From Cytobacillus sp. S13-E01 (lineage in GTDB: Bacteria > Bacillota > Bacilli > Bacillales > Bacillaceae_L): 64,000 nt of DNA. Below the pieces are notes generated by a model that was not told the origin of the DNA, made no database searches, and worked only from the letters and a program-made list of their open reading frames with translations. How positions within the stretch are numbered: position 1 is the first letter of the stretch; each line of letters opens with the position of its first letter. Where the stretch lies: contig NZ_JARFVC010000010.1 of NCBI RefSeq assembly GCF_029193815.1, positions 1 through 64,000 on the forward strand, in the 5' to 3' direction. The position numbers and the translations under genes are program-made. Below are positions 1 through 7,889 of this stretch, in pieces.

Positions 1-126
1 ATGGATATATCCGCAAAATACCAGTTTGTACACTCAAATTATTGAACCGCCGTATACGGGTCCGTACGTACGGTGGTGTGAGAGGGTCGAACGAATCAAT
101 CTTCTGATTCGTTCACTCTACTCGAT
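1..126 (+). mobile_element. 3' end of a group II intron (domains V and VI), rest outside window
   Basis: Positions 44-77 fold into a 34-nt hairpin typical of group II domain V, starting GAACCGCC and closing with GGTGGT. The CGC triad in the 5' arm is what is expected of class C introns rather than the AGC of classes A and B (family knowledge). Positions 89-114 form a domain VI-like stem (GAACGAATCA pairing with TGATTCGTTC), followed by the terminal CTACTCGAT. The 3' boundary is placed at about 126, because from there the DNA matches an uninterrupted copy of the same flank starting at 13891. The reverse transcriptase ORF would lie before the window. Confidence 0.75.
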
Positions 127-660
127 TTATATAGGGATTTATAATACCTCTTATAGTAAAATAAAACCACTAATGACAAAATAAATCAAAAGGACAATGC
201 TTATTGGACAACTCAAAATTAAGTGTCAATTGGGATGTCCATTCTTACACATTTCCATATACATCAGAAGTAAACTCCTAAATTAATACCCAGGGATCGT
301 TAAAATAAGAGGAGATTTTCCGGTTAAATTACGTAATAAGGCTTGGTTCGGGGTATATAAGCGGAGGTTTTCCGCTTAAGCAATGCAAAATGATCCTTTT
401 TGACGTTTTTTGTGTAAATAGTCGGAATCCTTCCGTCTATTTAAGCTATTTTAAGTGCTATTTCGTAATTAAGAGAAATTTCTCCGCTTATTTATTAAAC
501 CATGCTGATTCCCTCATCTCTAGGTCCTTGAGGGTTCACTCTTTCTTTTTATTTATGGGTGTCAAAGAGGTGTCAAATCTGTTGTCAGATTGCACGCCTT
601 TTTCATTGTTTAGGAAATTATAAAATTGTAAGGTTGTGTATAACTTCGTGTCTCTGTCTA
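126..660. repeat. 0.5-kb non-coding segment, copy A (copy B at 13891-14427)
   Basis: From TTTATATAGGGATTTATAAT onward this stretch matches 13891-14427 over nearly its whole length, with scattered substitutions and small indels. No convincing gene is present: the short open frames are not conserved as proteins and lack ribosome binding sites. It contains small inverted motifs such as AAGCGGAGGTTTTCCGCTTA, and ends with a block (about 608-660) that recurs at 14373, 40648, 52176 and 57270 directly in front of the dispersed hairpin repeat. It is probably the remnant of a mobile element or of a segmental duplication. Confidence 0.7.
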
Positions 661-790
661 TCTACGTCCAGCTCCAGGCGCCATCGGCTCTATGGTATAA
701 GTCAATCCGTCGGGAAGGTTAAAGAACAACCTTCCCGACGGATTGTCTTATGCTTGTCGCCGATAAGCGGGCGCCTTGCGCTTTTGTTCT
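661..790. repeat. Dispersed hairpin repeat, copy 1 (full length)
   Basis: This is a copy of the repeat family found about 19 times in the window. Outer arms GGCGCC..ATCGGC and GCCGATAAGCGGGCGCC pair with a short bulge. The inner stem is a perfect 17-bp inverted repeat (704-720 with 728-744, AATCCGTCGGGAAGGTT) around an AAAGAAC loop. The element ends in the family's GCGCTTTTGTTCTT tail. Confidence 0.85.
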
Positions 791-918
791 TGTCATTTAT
801 AGGATGTGCACCTCAAAACGGAATCCTTTACTAATATATCGGTCGTTTTTTATTATCAGGTAATTATAGTAAAGAATAGTATTGACGAAATTATACATAC
901 TAAAAAAGATCTTTTTAA

Positions 919-948
919 TTGACTCATATAAGCATATCATTATATATT
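919..948 (+). promoter_or_regulatory. Probable promoter of arsRBC
   Basis: TTGACT at 919-924 and TATATT at 943-948 are spaced 18 bp apart, 30 bp before arsR. A partly symmetrical ATATAAGCATATCATTATAT sequence lies between and over the -10 box and could be the ArsR operator. This is inference from position. Confidence 0.55.
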
Positions 949-979
949 AATAGGCAAAAGGGCGTAAGGAGGTGCTTAC

Positions 980-1318
980 ATGCAAATTGAGGTAGAAAAG
1001 GCAGCAGCCATATTAAAGCTATTAGGTGATAAGACCAGGTTGACAATGATTAAAATGTTAGATACAAATGATTGCTGTGTTTGTGAATTTGTTGAGATTT
1101 TTAAAACGAGTCAGCCTGCTATAAGTCAACACCTTCGTAAGCTAAAGGACGCAGGTATAGTACAGGAAACTAGAAGAGGGCAATGGATTATTTACTCGTT
1201 AAATAAAGAAAGTAAATATTATCCATTCTTTCAAGATATACTTCAGCATCTTCCAAATCAGGATTTTAAACTACATGAACTAGAAGCACAAGGATTACGA
1301 ATCTCTTGTGATTCATAG
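980..1318 (+). CDS. arsR: ArsR-family metalloid-responsive repressor
   Basis: A 112-residue winged-helix regulator of the ArsR/SmtB family. Residues 32-36 (CCVCE) give the cysteine cluster at the start of the DNA-binding helix region used by ArsR proteins to sense As(III). The recognition helix follows (TSQPAISQHLRKLKDAG, about 43-60), then a beta-wing (RRGQWIIYSL). The start is ATG 980, preceded by AAGGAGG at 966-972. It is followed after 12 bp by arsB and then arsC, so it is the autoregulated first gene of an arsenic resistance operon. Confidence is high from the motif and the neighbours. Confidence 0.93.
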   Translation: MQIEVEKAAAILKLLGDKTRLTMIKMLDTNDCCVCEFVEIFKTSQPAISQHLRKLKDAGIVQETRRGQWIIYSLNKESKYYPFFQDILQHLPNQDFKLHELEAQGLRISCDS

Positions 1319-1330
1319 GGGGTTAGAACA

Positions 1331-2629
1331 TTGACAGAAATTCTATTAGCAGCATTGATCTTTTTAGCTACACTTGTCTTGATCATATGGCAGCCTAAAG
1401 GGCTATCTATAGGATGGTCCGCATGTGGTGGCGCTATTATAGCACTACTTGTTGGAGTAGTAGATTTTGGGGACGTTATCGATGTGACCTCAATCGTCTG
1501 GAATGCTACACTCACCTTTATCGCCATTATTATTATTTCTCTGATTTTAGATGAAATTGGTTTCTTTGAATGGTCTGCCCTGCATATGGCAAGATCAGCT
1601 AGAGGAAATGGAACCCGAATGTTCATTTATGTTTCTATCTTAGGTGCATTAGTGGCATCACTATTCGCAAATGACGGAGCAGCACTTATTTTAACTCCGA
1701 TAGTACTAGCAATGGTTCGTAATCTTAATTTTAATGAAAAGATGGTATTTCCATTTATCATTGCTAGCGGATTTATAGCTGATACCACATCACTGCCTTT
1801 GGTTGTAAGTAACCTAGTAAATATCGTGTCAGCAGACTTTTTTGGAATTGGTTTTTTAGAATATGCTTCTAGAATGATTGTTCCAAACTTCTTTGCTTTA
1901 GGAGCAAGTATTTTAGTTTTATATCTTTATTTCCGAAAAAGCATACCGAAGAAATATGACCTGTCACAATTAAAAGAACCAGTAGAAGCCATCAAGGATG
2001 AAAAGATGTTTCGGTTATCTTGGGTCGTGTTAGGAATACTACTTATAGGTTATTTCGCAAGTGAATTTATTGGAGTGCCCGTTTCTATAATTGCTGGGAT
2101 TATCACCATTTTCTTTCTTATCATGGCAAGAAGAAGTCCTGCAGTTAATACAGGCACAGTTATTAAAGGAGCGCCATGGGCAATAGTATTTTTCTCAATT
2201 GGTATGTATGTAGTTGTGTACGGGTTACGAAATGTTGGATTAACCAATGTATTAGCAGATCTTATTCAAATTACAGCAGATCAAGGTTTATTTGCAGCCA
2301 CAATAGGAATGGGTTTTATCGCTGCAATCTTGTCATCTGTCATGAATAACATGCCAACTGTTATGATTGATGCTTTGGCAATTGATGCGACTAATACAAG
2401 TGGTGTGATTAGAGAAGCACTTATTTATGCAAATATCATTGGTTCTGATCTAGGTCCTAAAATCACACCGATCGGTTCTCTTGCCACATTACTTTGGTTA
2501 CATGTGTTGTCCCTTAAAGGTGTACAGATCTCGTGGGGAACGTATTTTAAAACGGGAATTATATTAACCATTCCAACCTTGTTCATTACATTAGTTGGTT
2601 TATATATATGGTTGACAATACTTTACTAA
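1331..2629 (+). CDS. arsB: Arsenite efflux membrane protein ArsB
   Basis: A 432-residue polytopic membrane protein with about 11-12 hydrophobic segments, in the ArsB/NhaD ion-transporter superfamily. It expels arsenite or antimonite across the cytoplasmic membrane. Conserved features include the [17 protein letters not shown] segment (about residues 111-127), the [15 protein letters not shown] segment (about 155-169) and a matching [12 protein letters not shown] segment in the C-terminal half, as expected from internal duplication in this superfamily. The start is TTG 1331 behind an AGGGGG Shine-Dalgarno. It is the second gene of arsRBC; the length is normal for ArsB. Confidence 0.93.
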   Translation: MTEILLAALIFLATLVLIIWQPKGLSIGWSACGGAIIALLVGVVDFGDVIDVTSIVWNATLTFIAIIIISLILDEIGFFEWSALHMARSARGNGTRMFIYVSILGALVASLFANDGAALILTPIVLAMVRNLNFNEKMVFPFIIASGFIADTTSLPLVVSNLVNIVSADFFGIGFLEYASRMIVPNFFALGASILVLYLYFRKSIPKKYDLSQLKEPVEAIKDEKMFRLSWVVLGILLIGYFASEFIGVPVSIIAGIITIFFLIMARRSPAVNTGTVIKGAPWAIVFFSIGMYVVVYGLRNVGLTNVLADLIQITADQGLFAATIGMGFIAAILSSVMNNMPTVMIDALAIDATNTSGVIREALIYANIIGSDLGPKITPIGSLATLLWLHVLSLKGVQISWGTYFKTGIILTIPTLFITLVGLYIWLTILY

Positions 2630-2647
2630 ACAAGGAGAGAAACTATT

Positions 2648-3067
2648 ATGTCTAAAAAAACAATTTACTTTTTATGTACAGGAAATTCCTGCAGAAGCCA
2701 AATGGCAGAAGGTTGGGCGAAGAAACATTTAGGTGATGACTGGAATGTGTATAGTGCTGGAATTGAAGCACATGGCTTAAACCCGAATGCTGTAAAAGCA
2801 ATGAAGGAAGCCGGGATTGACATTTCAAATCAAACCTCTAATATTATTGATCCAGAAATCTTAAATAATGCTGATTTAGTTGTTACTTTATGTGGTGATG
2901 CAGCCGATAAATGTCCGCTGACACCACCACATGTTAAACGTGAACATTGGGGCTTTGATGACCCAGCTAAGGCTGAGGGAACTGAAGAAGAAAAATGGGC
3001 TTTCTTCCAGCGTGTCCGCGGTGAGATTGGTGACAGAATTAAGAATTTTGCTGAAACTGGAAAATAA
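2648..3067 (+). CDS. arsC: Arsenate reductase, thioredoxin-coupled
   Basis: A 139-residue ArsC of the low-molecular-weight tyrosine phosphatase fold. The P-loop CTGNSCRSQ places the nucleophile at Cys10 and a second Cys at 15. Cys82 and Cys89 (LCGDAADKC) form the redox pair of thioredoxin-dependent ArsC. It reduces arsenate to arsenite in the cytoplasm for export by ArsB. The start ATG 2648 has AAGGAGAG upstream. It is the last gene of arsRBC. The sequence just after its stop (AAAAACCCTTAGT) is one arm of an apparent terminator whose other arm now lies 1.5 kb away, beyond an insertion sequence. Confidence 0.96.
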   Translation: MSKKTIYFLCTGNSCRSQMAEGWAKKHLGDDWNVYSAGIEAHGLNPNAVKAMKEAGIDISNQTSNIIDPEILNNADLVVTLCGDAADKCPLTPPHVKREHWGFDDPAKAEGTEEEKWAFFQRVRGEIGDRIKNFAETGK

Positions 3068-3195
3068 CAAAAAACCCTTAGTTTGAACTGACCTAGCCAA
3101 ATGAGACACATATAAAACACCTAACCATATTAAATTTAACACTTTTTCACTAATTTGATAATTGGTTCTTTACTGGAAACTAGATCAGGCACCTT

Positions 3196-3313
3196 GTCAC
3201 TTTACTTGGAGCCTCTGCGGGCATAGATTCTTTAGCCAGGAAGCCAGATGTCTTAATAGACTCTGGCTTAGCCATATTAGGCTATCATGCCCGCATCTCC
3301 AAATAAAGTGCAC
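3196..3313. repeat. Large imperfect palindrome inside the IS
   Basis: GTCACTTTACTTGGAG (3196-3211) pairs with CTCCAAATAAAGTGCAC (3297-3313). TGCGGGCATAG (3216-3226) pairs with CTATCATGCCCGCA (3282-3294, a few unpaired bases). AGCCAGA (3242-3248) pairs with TCTGGCT (3262-3268). Together they form a long hairpin of about 118 nt between the IS left end and the end of orfB. It may be a nested small palindromic element or an IS-encoded structured 3' region. Confidence 0.65.
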
Positions 3314-3348
3314 GTCTTTGAACATTTATTTACGTTTGCTATATCACT

Positions 3349-4180
3349 TTAAGCTGCCATAGCTCCAAATTCTTTTGGTGTTAGAAAGCCCAATTTTTCT
3401 TGAATTCTTTCCTCATTGTAATGATTCATAAATGCATTTACCCTAGAAACAACTTCTAAATTAGACAGAGTATTAAACTTACAATATTGGAATTCCCTTT
3501 GAATGAAATGATTCGATTACTGCATTATCCCAACAATTTCCCCTTCTAGACATACTACTTATTAAATGATGTTCTTTTACATAATTTTGAAAAGTATACG
3601 AAGTATACACACTTCCCTGATCAGAGTGAATAATAACTCCTTCTGGCTGATTCCGTTTATCCAAAGCATCCTGCAGCGTATCAATGACTAATGGTGTTTG
3701 TTGATGATTATAAATCTTATAATCTACAATTTCGTTATTATACAAATCCATAATCGTAGACAGATATAATGTTTCGCTGCCATACTGGATAAACGTAATA
3801 TCCGTTACCCACTTCTCATTTGGCTTACTTGCACTAAAATCACGATTTAGGATATTAGGTGCAAGTGCAATGACTTCACTTTCTCCTTGCGATTTCCACT
3901 TACGTTTTGGTTTCACCTTACACTGCAAATGATGCTTCTGCATAATGTTTTGAACTGTGTTCCTATTAAGATGAATATGATGATCTCTCTTTAAAATAGC
4001 TCTGATTTTCCGATGACCATTTCTATATTTGGTAGCCTTGCAGATTTCAATAATCAAATCTTCATGTTCATTCCGATATTCCCCAAACCCTTTAGTCCAA
4101 CGATAATAGCTAGCACGTGGGATCTCTAAAACTTTTAAAATGGAAGTAACAGTGTATTTTTTACGAAATTTTTCTACCAA
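3349..4180 (-). pseudogene. IS3-family transposase OrfB, frameshifted
   Basis: This encodes the DDE integrase half of an IS3-type transposase. It shows an HTH-like start (SILKVLEIPRASYYRW), the first Asp in WVTDITF, the second Asp in IHSDQG and the Glu in CWDNAVIESFHS. The frame breaks right after that Glu motif, near 3490-3502, and stops at 3479. The remaining C-terminus continues in another frame as EFQYCKFNTLSNLEVVSRVN... through EERIQEKLGFLTPKEFGAMAA, ending with TAA at 3349-3351. A small deletion is the likely cause, and the element is probably inactive unless complemented. Confidence 0.85.
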
Positions 4181-4188
4181 TTGTACTA

Positions 4189-4509
4189 CTATCCTTTTAT
4201 CGACTCCTTTCTCATCGCCAAATACTTTTTTAAGATTTCATTCTCCATTTTCAGGTGAGTTAGTTGATTATTAATTCGCTCATCCTTGCTTAAGGATTCG
4301 GGTCCATGCCCAAAAGTATATTGTTTACCGATTGGCTGATCAAATCGATACATTTCTCCATTCTTGTACAATTTCATCCATGTTTTAATTTGAGATACAT
4401 TTTTAATATTGTGTTTCTCCATAATTTCTTTTGTAGTTAATTTGCCTTCAAGCTTATCTTTTACAACCGCCCATTTAATCTCTTTCGTATACACATTTTT
4501 TTTGCCCAC
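4189..4509 (-). CDS. IS3-family transposase OrfA (helix-turn-helix)
   Basis: A 106-residue protein with an N-terminal helix-turn-helix (EIKWAVVKDKLEGKLTTKEIMEKHNIKN region, residues 10-37) and a C-terminal leucine-zipper-like stretch. It would bind the IS ends. Near its end the minus strand reads AAAAAAG (4225-4231 in plus coordinates), a -1 slippery heptamer. The -1 frame from there is open into orfB, so an OrfAB fusion by programmed frameshifting is expected, as in IS150-like elements. Its partner orfB is broken, so any function would be limited to DNA binding or regulation. Confidence 0.85.
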   Translation of the reverse strand: MGKKNVYTKEIKWAVVKDKLEGKLTTKEIMEKHNIKNVSQIKTWMKLYKNGEMYRFDQPIGKQYTFGHGPESLSKDERINNQLTHLKMENEILKKYLAMRKESIKG

Positions 4510-4632
4510 GCAAAAACACCTCCGATTAATGTCTACTTATTTCAAGTATTGCCATTATGGAGGTGTTTTATATTGTCTCACTATTTTAGGTTAGTCCAGT
4601 TACAATAATATGTCACTAAGGGTTTTTTTAAA

Positions 4633-4699
4633 GGATAAAAAAGTATAAAAATTTATACCTAGTCTTAGTTTCTAGCTCCGGGTGCCCTGCGCTTTTCTT
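4633..4699. repeat. Dispersed hairpin repeat, short form
   Basis: The left flank (AAGTATAAAAATTTATACC..TAGCTCCGGG) runs directly into the right tail (TGCCCTGCGCTTTTCTTA). The whole inner hairpin is missing, as if deleted between the two GGGCGCC boxes. Confidence 0.7.
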
Positions 4700-4860
4700 A
4701 AAAGATAAGAAAGAAAAATTAGAACCTAGTTTTAATGTCTAGCTCCGGGCGCCATCGGCTCTATGGTATAAGCCAAGCCCTTCCCGAAGGCAAAGAATGC
4801 CTTCAGTCAGGGCTCGTCTTATGCTTGTCGCCGATAGGCGAGCGCCCTGTGCTTTTCTTA
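4700..4860. repeat. Dispersed hairpin repeat, full length
   Basis: A full copy directly behind the short form. The inner stem AGCCCTTCCCGAAGGC pairs with GCCTTCAGTCAGGGCT with a central mismatch. It lies just downstream of the carboxypeptidase gene, which reads toward it, and may act as that gene's transcript end. Confidence 0.8.
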
Positions 4861-4867
4861 TTTTAAA

Positions 4868-5980
4868 TTAGCTGAATTTTTTCTTTAACTTCTGCCAGAA
4901 TCCTTTATCAGTGTCTTCTTCCTTCGGTAAATCTGTTAAATATAAAGGTACTTCACCAATAGATAAATCCTTAACAAATATATTTATATGGCCTATTGGG
5001 TTTTTAATATTATAATTATCGTCTAATGTTAGTGGGTCTTTAAGGTTGATTTTTAATGAGATATGCTTTTTTTCCTCATCAGTCATTGGATACTGAAAAC
5101 TATCTCTCGTTAAGATTTTACCTTTGTAATATTGGTCATTAATCTTGGCGAGTTTATTTTTTAAAACTATCTCAACCGAATCATATTGATCAAATGCACG
5201 ATTATAAAGTGTCATATGGTCATTCCAGTCATTTCGATCATTTATGGTAACTGCAATTAAATCGAGGTCATCTTTAGTAGCTGTTGTAACAAGTGTTCGC
5301 TTTGCTCTTTTTGTGTAGCCGGTTTTTCCACCTGTACAATATTCATAAAACTGTGTTAGTAACCGGTTTTTATTAATCCATGATTTAGTTACTCCGTCGT
5401 GGGAAGTGTAAGTGTACTCTTTAGTCCCAAAAATTTTGGCGAATGTATCATTTTTCATTGCATACTTGGTTAGTAAAGCCATATCGTATGCAGATGAATA
5501 ATGGTTTTCATGATCGTCTAACCCATGAGGATTGGCGAACACGGTTTGCTTCATACCTAATTCCTTAGCTTTATCATTCATCATCTGTACAAATTTAGGT
5601 AAGCTTCCGCCAACATGTTCAGCGATTGCCACTGCTGAATCATTTCCTGATCGAAGCATTAATCCATACGTTAAATCGAGTAGCTTCACTTTTTCATTTG
5701 GTTGAAGATAGAGTGAGGAACCTTCAGTATGTGCTGCTTTATGACTAACCTTTACAAAATCATCTAATTTTCCCGATTCAACTGCAAGAATGGCAGTCAT
5801 TATTTTAGTTATACTGGCAATTCGCATCGGTGTATGTGCGTTCTTTTCATATAGAACTCTCCCTGAATGCTGTTCCATAAGGATCGCACCATTCGCTGCT
5901 ATAGCATGTCCCTTAGTAGGAAGTAAAGACATAATTATTAATAAAATACAGACGATTGTTATAGGTTTTGAAAGTTTCAT
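4868..5980 (-). CDS. D-alanyl-D-alanine carboxypeptidase (DacB/DacF-type, peptidase S11)
   Basis: A 370-residue low-molecular-weight penicillin-binding protein. The N-terminal signal peptide spans about 1-26 (KPITIVCILLIIMSLL..KGHA). The catalytic motifs are Ser56-Ile-Thr-Lys59, Ser111-Gly-Asn113 and Lys219-Thr-Gly221. A C-terminal PBP5-like beta domain follows, ending in a basic, possibly membrane-associating KLKKKFS tail. It trims the terminal D-Ala from peptidoglycan stem peptides outside the membrane. B. subtilis has vegetative (DacA) and sporulation (DacB, DacF) versions. The length fits the sporulation types, but I cannot choose one. The start ATG 5980 has GGGAG upstream. Confidence 0.9.
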   Translation of the reverse strand: MKLSKPITIVCILLIIMSLLPTKGHAIAANGAILMEQHSGRVLYEKNAHTPMRIASITKIMTAILAVESGKLDDFVKVSHKAAHTEGSSLYLQPNEKVKLLDLTYGLMLRSGNDSAVAIAEHVGGSLPKFVQMMNDKAKELGMKQTVFANPHGLDDHENHYSSAYDMALLTKYAMKNDTFAKIFGTKEYTYTSHDGVTKSWINKNRLLTQFYEYCTGGKTGYTKRAKRTLVTTATKDDLDLIAVTINDRNDWNDHMTLYNRAFDQYDSVEIVLKNKLAKINDQYYKGKILTRDSFQYPMTDEEKKHISLKINLKDPLTLDDNYNIKNPIGHINIFVKDLSIGEVPLYLTDLPKEEDTDKGFWQKLKKKFS

Positions 5981-6185
5981 TTTATCTCCCTTCCCAAATA
6001 TTTATCCAATGATTATTATTTCTCAAAATGCTACTTTGCTATTCAAAAATCTTTATGGATTTATTATGAGAGAAAAGTGGATGATGGATTAGATGGTAAG
6101 TGAACAAAGACCAAATCAGAGAGGAATTTGCAAAAGAATATTTTTAAGGATTGCGTTGACAATATATTTTATATTATAATAAAAT

Positions 6186-6203
6186 TATCTCGAATTCGAG
6201 ATA
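6186..6203. promoter_or_regulatory. MhqR operator with promoter
   Basis: TATCTCGAATTCGAGATA is a perfect 18-bp palindrome matching the operator known for B. subtilis MhqR. It lies immediately downstream of a promoter (TTGACA 6156-6161, AT-rich -10 around 6175-6185) and 23 bp before mhqR, so repression and autoregulation by steric block are expected. Confidence 0.88.
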
Positions 6204-6226
6204 AAAAGAATAAAGGATTGGTTAAA

Positions 6227-6673
6227 ATGGAGTTACAAAAAGATAATGATTCAGGTTTATCATTAAAATTATTTATTGTACTTTCCCGGGCTAATCGTAC
6301 AATTGCCGACTTAATTGAAAAAGATATAAAAACCTATGGATTAAATCCTACTGAGTTTGCTGTCCTTGAATTGCTATTCCATAAAGGTGATCAACCGATA
6401 CAGCATATAGGTAAGAAGGTTTTATTAGCAAGTGGGAGCATCACGTATGTTGTAGATAAATTAGAAAAGAAAAAACTATTAGAACGTGTATCCTGTCCAA
6501 AAGACCGTCGTGTCATCTATGCTTCATTAACTAATGCAGGTAAAGAACTAATGAAGGAAATTTTCCCAAAGCATGAACAGGAAGTACACCAAATTTTTTC
6601 TGGTTTAGAATTAGAAGAAAAGAAGGTAATGATTGAGCTTCTAAAGAAGCTAGGCTTACAAGAAAAAAAATAA
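6227..6673 (+). CDS. mhqR: MarR-family repressor MhqR
   Basis: A 148-residue MarR-type winged-helix protein. The recognition region is QHIGKKVLLASGSITYVVDKLEKKKLLER, followed by the wing CPKDRRVIYASLTNAGKEL with the conserved DxR. In B. subtilis MhqR represses genes for detoxifying hydroquinones and other thiol-reactive electrophiles. ATG 6227 is preferred to the upstream ATG at 6128, because that one would place the operator and promoter inside the coding region. mhqD follows. The identification rests on the family, the operator and the partner gene together. Confidence 0.87.
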   Translation: MELQKDNDSGLSLKLFIVLSRANRTIADLIEKDIKTYGLNPTEFAVLELLFHKGDQPIQHIGKKVLLASGSITYVVDKLEKKKLLERVSCPKDRRVIYASLTNAGKELMKEIFPKHEQEVHQIFSGLELEEKKVMIELLKKLGLQEKK

Positions 6674-6689
6674 TTTTTTTTAGACGAAG

Positions 6690-6705
6690 ATCTCGATTTA
6701 GAGAA
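6690..6705. promoter_or_regulatory. Second, degenerate MhqR-like box before mhqD
   Basis: ATCTCGATTTAGAGAA matches the palindromic core ATCTCGAATTCGAGAT at 13 of 16 positions. It sits 58 bp before mhqD in the short gap after mhqR, suggesting that mhqD has additional direct control. Confidence 0.5.
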
Positions 6706-6762
6706 AACAGCCAATTTTTGGGCTTATATTTTAACCACAACCAAAAAAAGGAGGAGAACATA

Positions 6763-7374
6763 ATGAAACATATTTTTCAAAAAGGACAAGACTTGAGGAA
6801 ACCAACGTTATTGTTGCTTCATGGTACGGGTGGAAATGAACAAGATTTATTACCATTAGCGGGATTGATTGATGGGACAGCTTCTGTACTGAGTGTGAGA
6901 GGAAATGTTTCAGAAAATGGCATGCCTCGATTTTTTCGCAGATTAGCAGAGGGGATATTTGATGAAGAAGATCTTATTTTTCGTACAAAAGAGCTAAAAG
7001 AGTTTTTAGATAATGCAGCTAAAGAACATGGGTTTGACAGAGACAATGTAGTTGCTATCGGATATTCTAATGGTGCAAATATTGCTGGTAGCTTGTTATT
7101 CCATTACAGTGATGCCCTTGCAGGTGCTGTTCTTCATCACCCTATGGTCCCTAGGAGAGGGATTGAATTGCCTCAACATAATGGAACACCTGTCTTTATT
7201 ACTGCAGGAAAGAATGACCCAATTTGTCCTGCTGAAGAATCAACGGATTTGCAATTGCTGTTAGAACATGCTGGAGCAAAGGCTTCAATTCATTGGGAAA
7301 ATAATGGGCATCAATTATCTCGCTCAGAAGTAGAGGCTGCGGCTGATTGGTATAAAGATAATTATACAAATTAA
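6763..7374 (+). CDS. mhqD: Carboxylesterase/hydrolase MhqD (alpha/beta hydrolase)
   Basis: A 203-residue alpha/beta hydrolase of the phospholipase/carboxylesterase family. The oxyanion-hole segment LLLHGTGGNEQD is near residues 16-27, and the nucleophile elbow is GYSNGAN (Ser about residue 104). The catalytic Asp lies in the AGKNDPICP segment and the His in ENNGHQLS. In B. subtilis MhqD belongs to the MhqR regulon that responds to quinone-like electrophiles; its exact substrate is not settled. The start ATG 6763 has a strong AAAGGAGGAGA site. It follows mhqR by 89 bp, with a degenerate operator between them. Confidence 0.87.
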   Translation: MKHIFQKGQDLRKPTLLLLHGTGGNEQDLLPLAGLIDGTASVLSVRGNVSENGMPRFFRRLAEGIFDEEDLIFRTKELKEFLDNAAKEHGFDRDNVVAIGYSNGANIAGSLLFHYSDALAGAVLHHPMVPRRGIELPQHNGTPVFITAGKNDPICPAEESTDLQLLLEHAGAKASIHWENNGHQLSRSEVEAAADWYKDNYTN

Positions 7375-7375
7375 T

Positions 7376-7440
7376 AAAGGGAAACTTCAATCAGTAGGGG
7401 TTTTACCGTCCCTTACGTGTTGGACATAAATTAATGATAA
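7376..7440. repeat. Fragment of second repeat family
   Basis: GAAACTTCAATCAGTAGGGG..TTTTACCGTCCC resembles the first part of the longer elements at 9076-9290 and 46578-46775 (GAAACTTC...GGGGTTT...CATTCCCC). It is a truncated copy directly after mhqD. Confidence 0.55.
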
Positions 7441-7461
7441 ATCAAAATCCAATGTTGCCTC

Positions 7462-7477
7462 ATCAATTAAATTTGAT
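7462..7477. promoter_or_regulatory. ArsR-type operator ATCAA-N6-TTGAT
   Basis: ATCAATTAAATTTGAT is an interrupted palindrome of the type bound by ArsR/SmtB regulators, 40 bp upstream of the ArsR-family gene at 7517. The same architecture occurs three times at 13080-13212. Confidence 0.7.
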
Positions 7478-7516
7478 AAAATAGAAGTAATGATGGAATT
7501 TTGAAGGGTGATAAAG

Positions 7517-7855
7517 ATGAAGGAAATCGAACTAACCGATGTTTCTTTTGAAAAAACATTTGCAAAGTACGAATTAAAGTTTAAAGCTCTAGCTGATAAA
7601 AAGCGGCTTAGGATTATGAATGAAATAGTAAAACGTGGCAGTGTCTGTGTGTGCGATCTCTCGGATATTGTTGACATGCCCCAATCAAAGCTATCATACC
7701 ATTTAAGGATTTTATTCGATGCCGACCTGTTAATAAAGGTTACAAAAGGTACTTGGAGCTATTATGAGTTAAATGAAAGAGAAGTAAACCATCTGTTATC
7801 TGAAGAACTATGTTGTTTATTCAGACCAGATGCAAGTAGTAAATCCTATTGTTAA
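7517..7855 (+). CDS. ArsR-family regulator (second)
   Basis: A 112-residue winged-helix protein. The ArsR metal-site motif is VCVCDL (Cys44, Cys46), followed by the recognition helix DMPQSKLSYHLRILFDADLL and the wing TKGTWSYYEL. The C-terminus is unusual: LSEELCCLFRPD with Cys99-Cys100, and Cys112 as the last residue, so three more thiols could join the metal site. ATG 7517 is chosen over GTG 7508 because GAAGGG at 7503-7508 is correctly spaced. It stands alone behind an ATCAA-N6-TTGAT site. The same sites precede the Cys-Cys peptide operon at 13.2 kb, which makes that operon its likely target. Confidence 0.85.
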   Translation: MKEIELTDVSFEKTFAKYELKFKALADKKRLRIMNEIVKRGSVCVCDLSDIVDMPQSKLSYHLRILFDADLLIKVTKGTWSYYELNEREVNHLLSEELCCLFRPDASSKSYC

Positions 7856-7889
7856 ATTAAATGCCACCTAAGGGAGCGAAGGCTTTTTT

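Larger units (their letters stand above)
3083..4604 (-). mobile_element. IS3-family insertion sequence, defective
   Basis: Imperfect terminal inverted repeats of about 40 bp (left end TGAACTGACCTAGCC, right end read inward TGTAACTGGACTAACC, both running on to TATAAAACACCT) enclose orfA and orfB on the minus strand. The two-ORF layout with an A6G slippery motif is typical of IS3-family transposases. The region between the left end and orfB (about 265 bp) is longer than usual and holds a large palindrome. No clear target-site duplication was identified, so the exact ends are uncertain by a few bases. Confidence 0.8.
3069..4629 (+). other. arsC terminator hairpin split by IS insertion
   Basis: AAAAAACCCTTAGT at 3069-3082 and ACTAAGGGTTTTTTT at 4615-4629 are perfect inverted repeats that would form a stem followed by a T-run directly after arsC. 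The IS3-family element occupies the position of the loop. That they were once one terminator is inference; they could instead belong to the IS ends. Confidence 0.5.

Noticed and set aside
390-834. Open frames over the duplicated 0.5-kb segment and first hairpin repeat (similar ones at 14153-14468)
   Set aside because: The two copies do not preserve the frames as proteins, there are no ribosome sites, and the frames run through the hairpin repeat.
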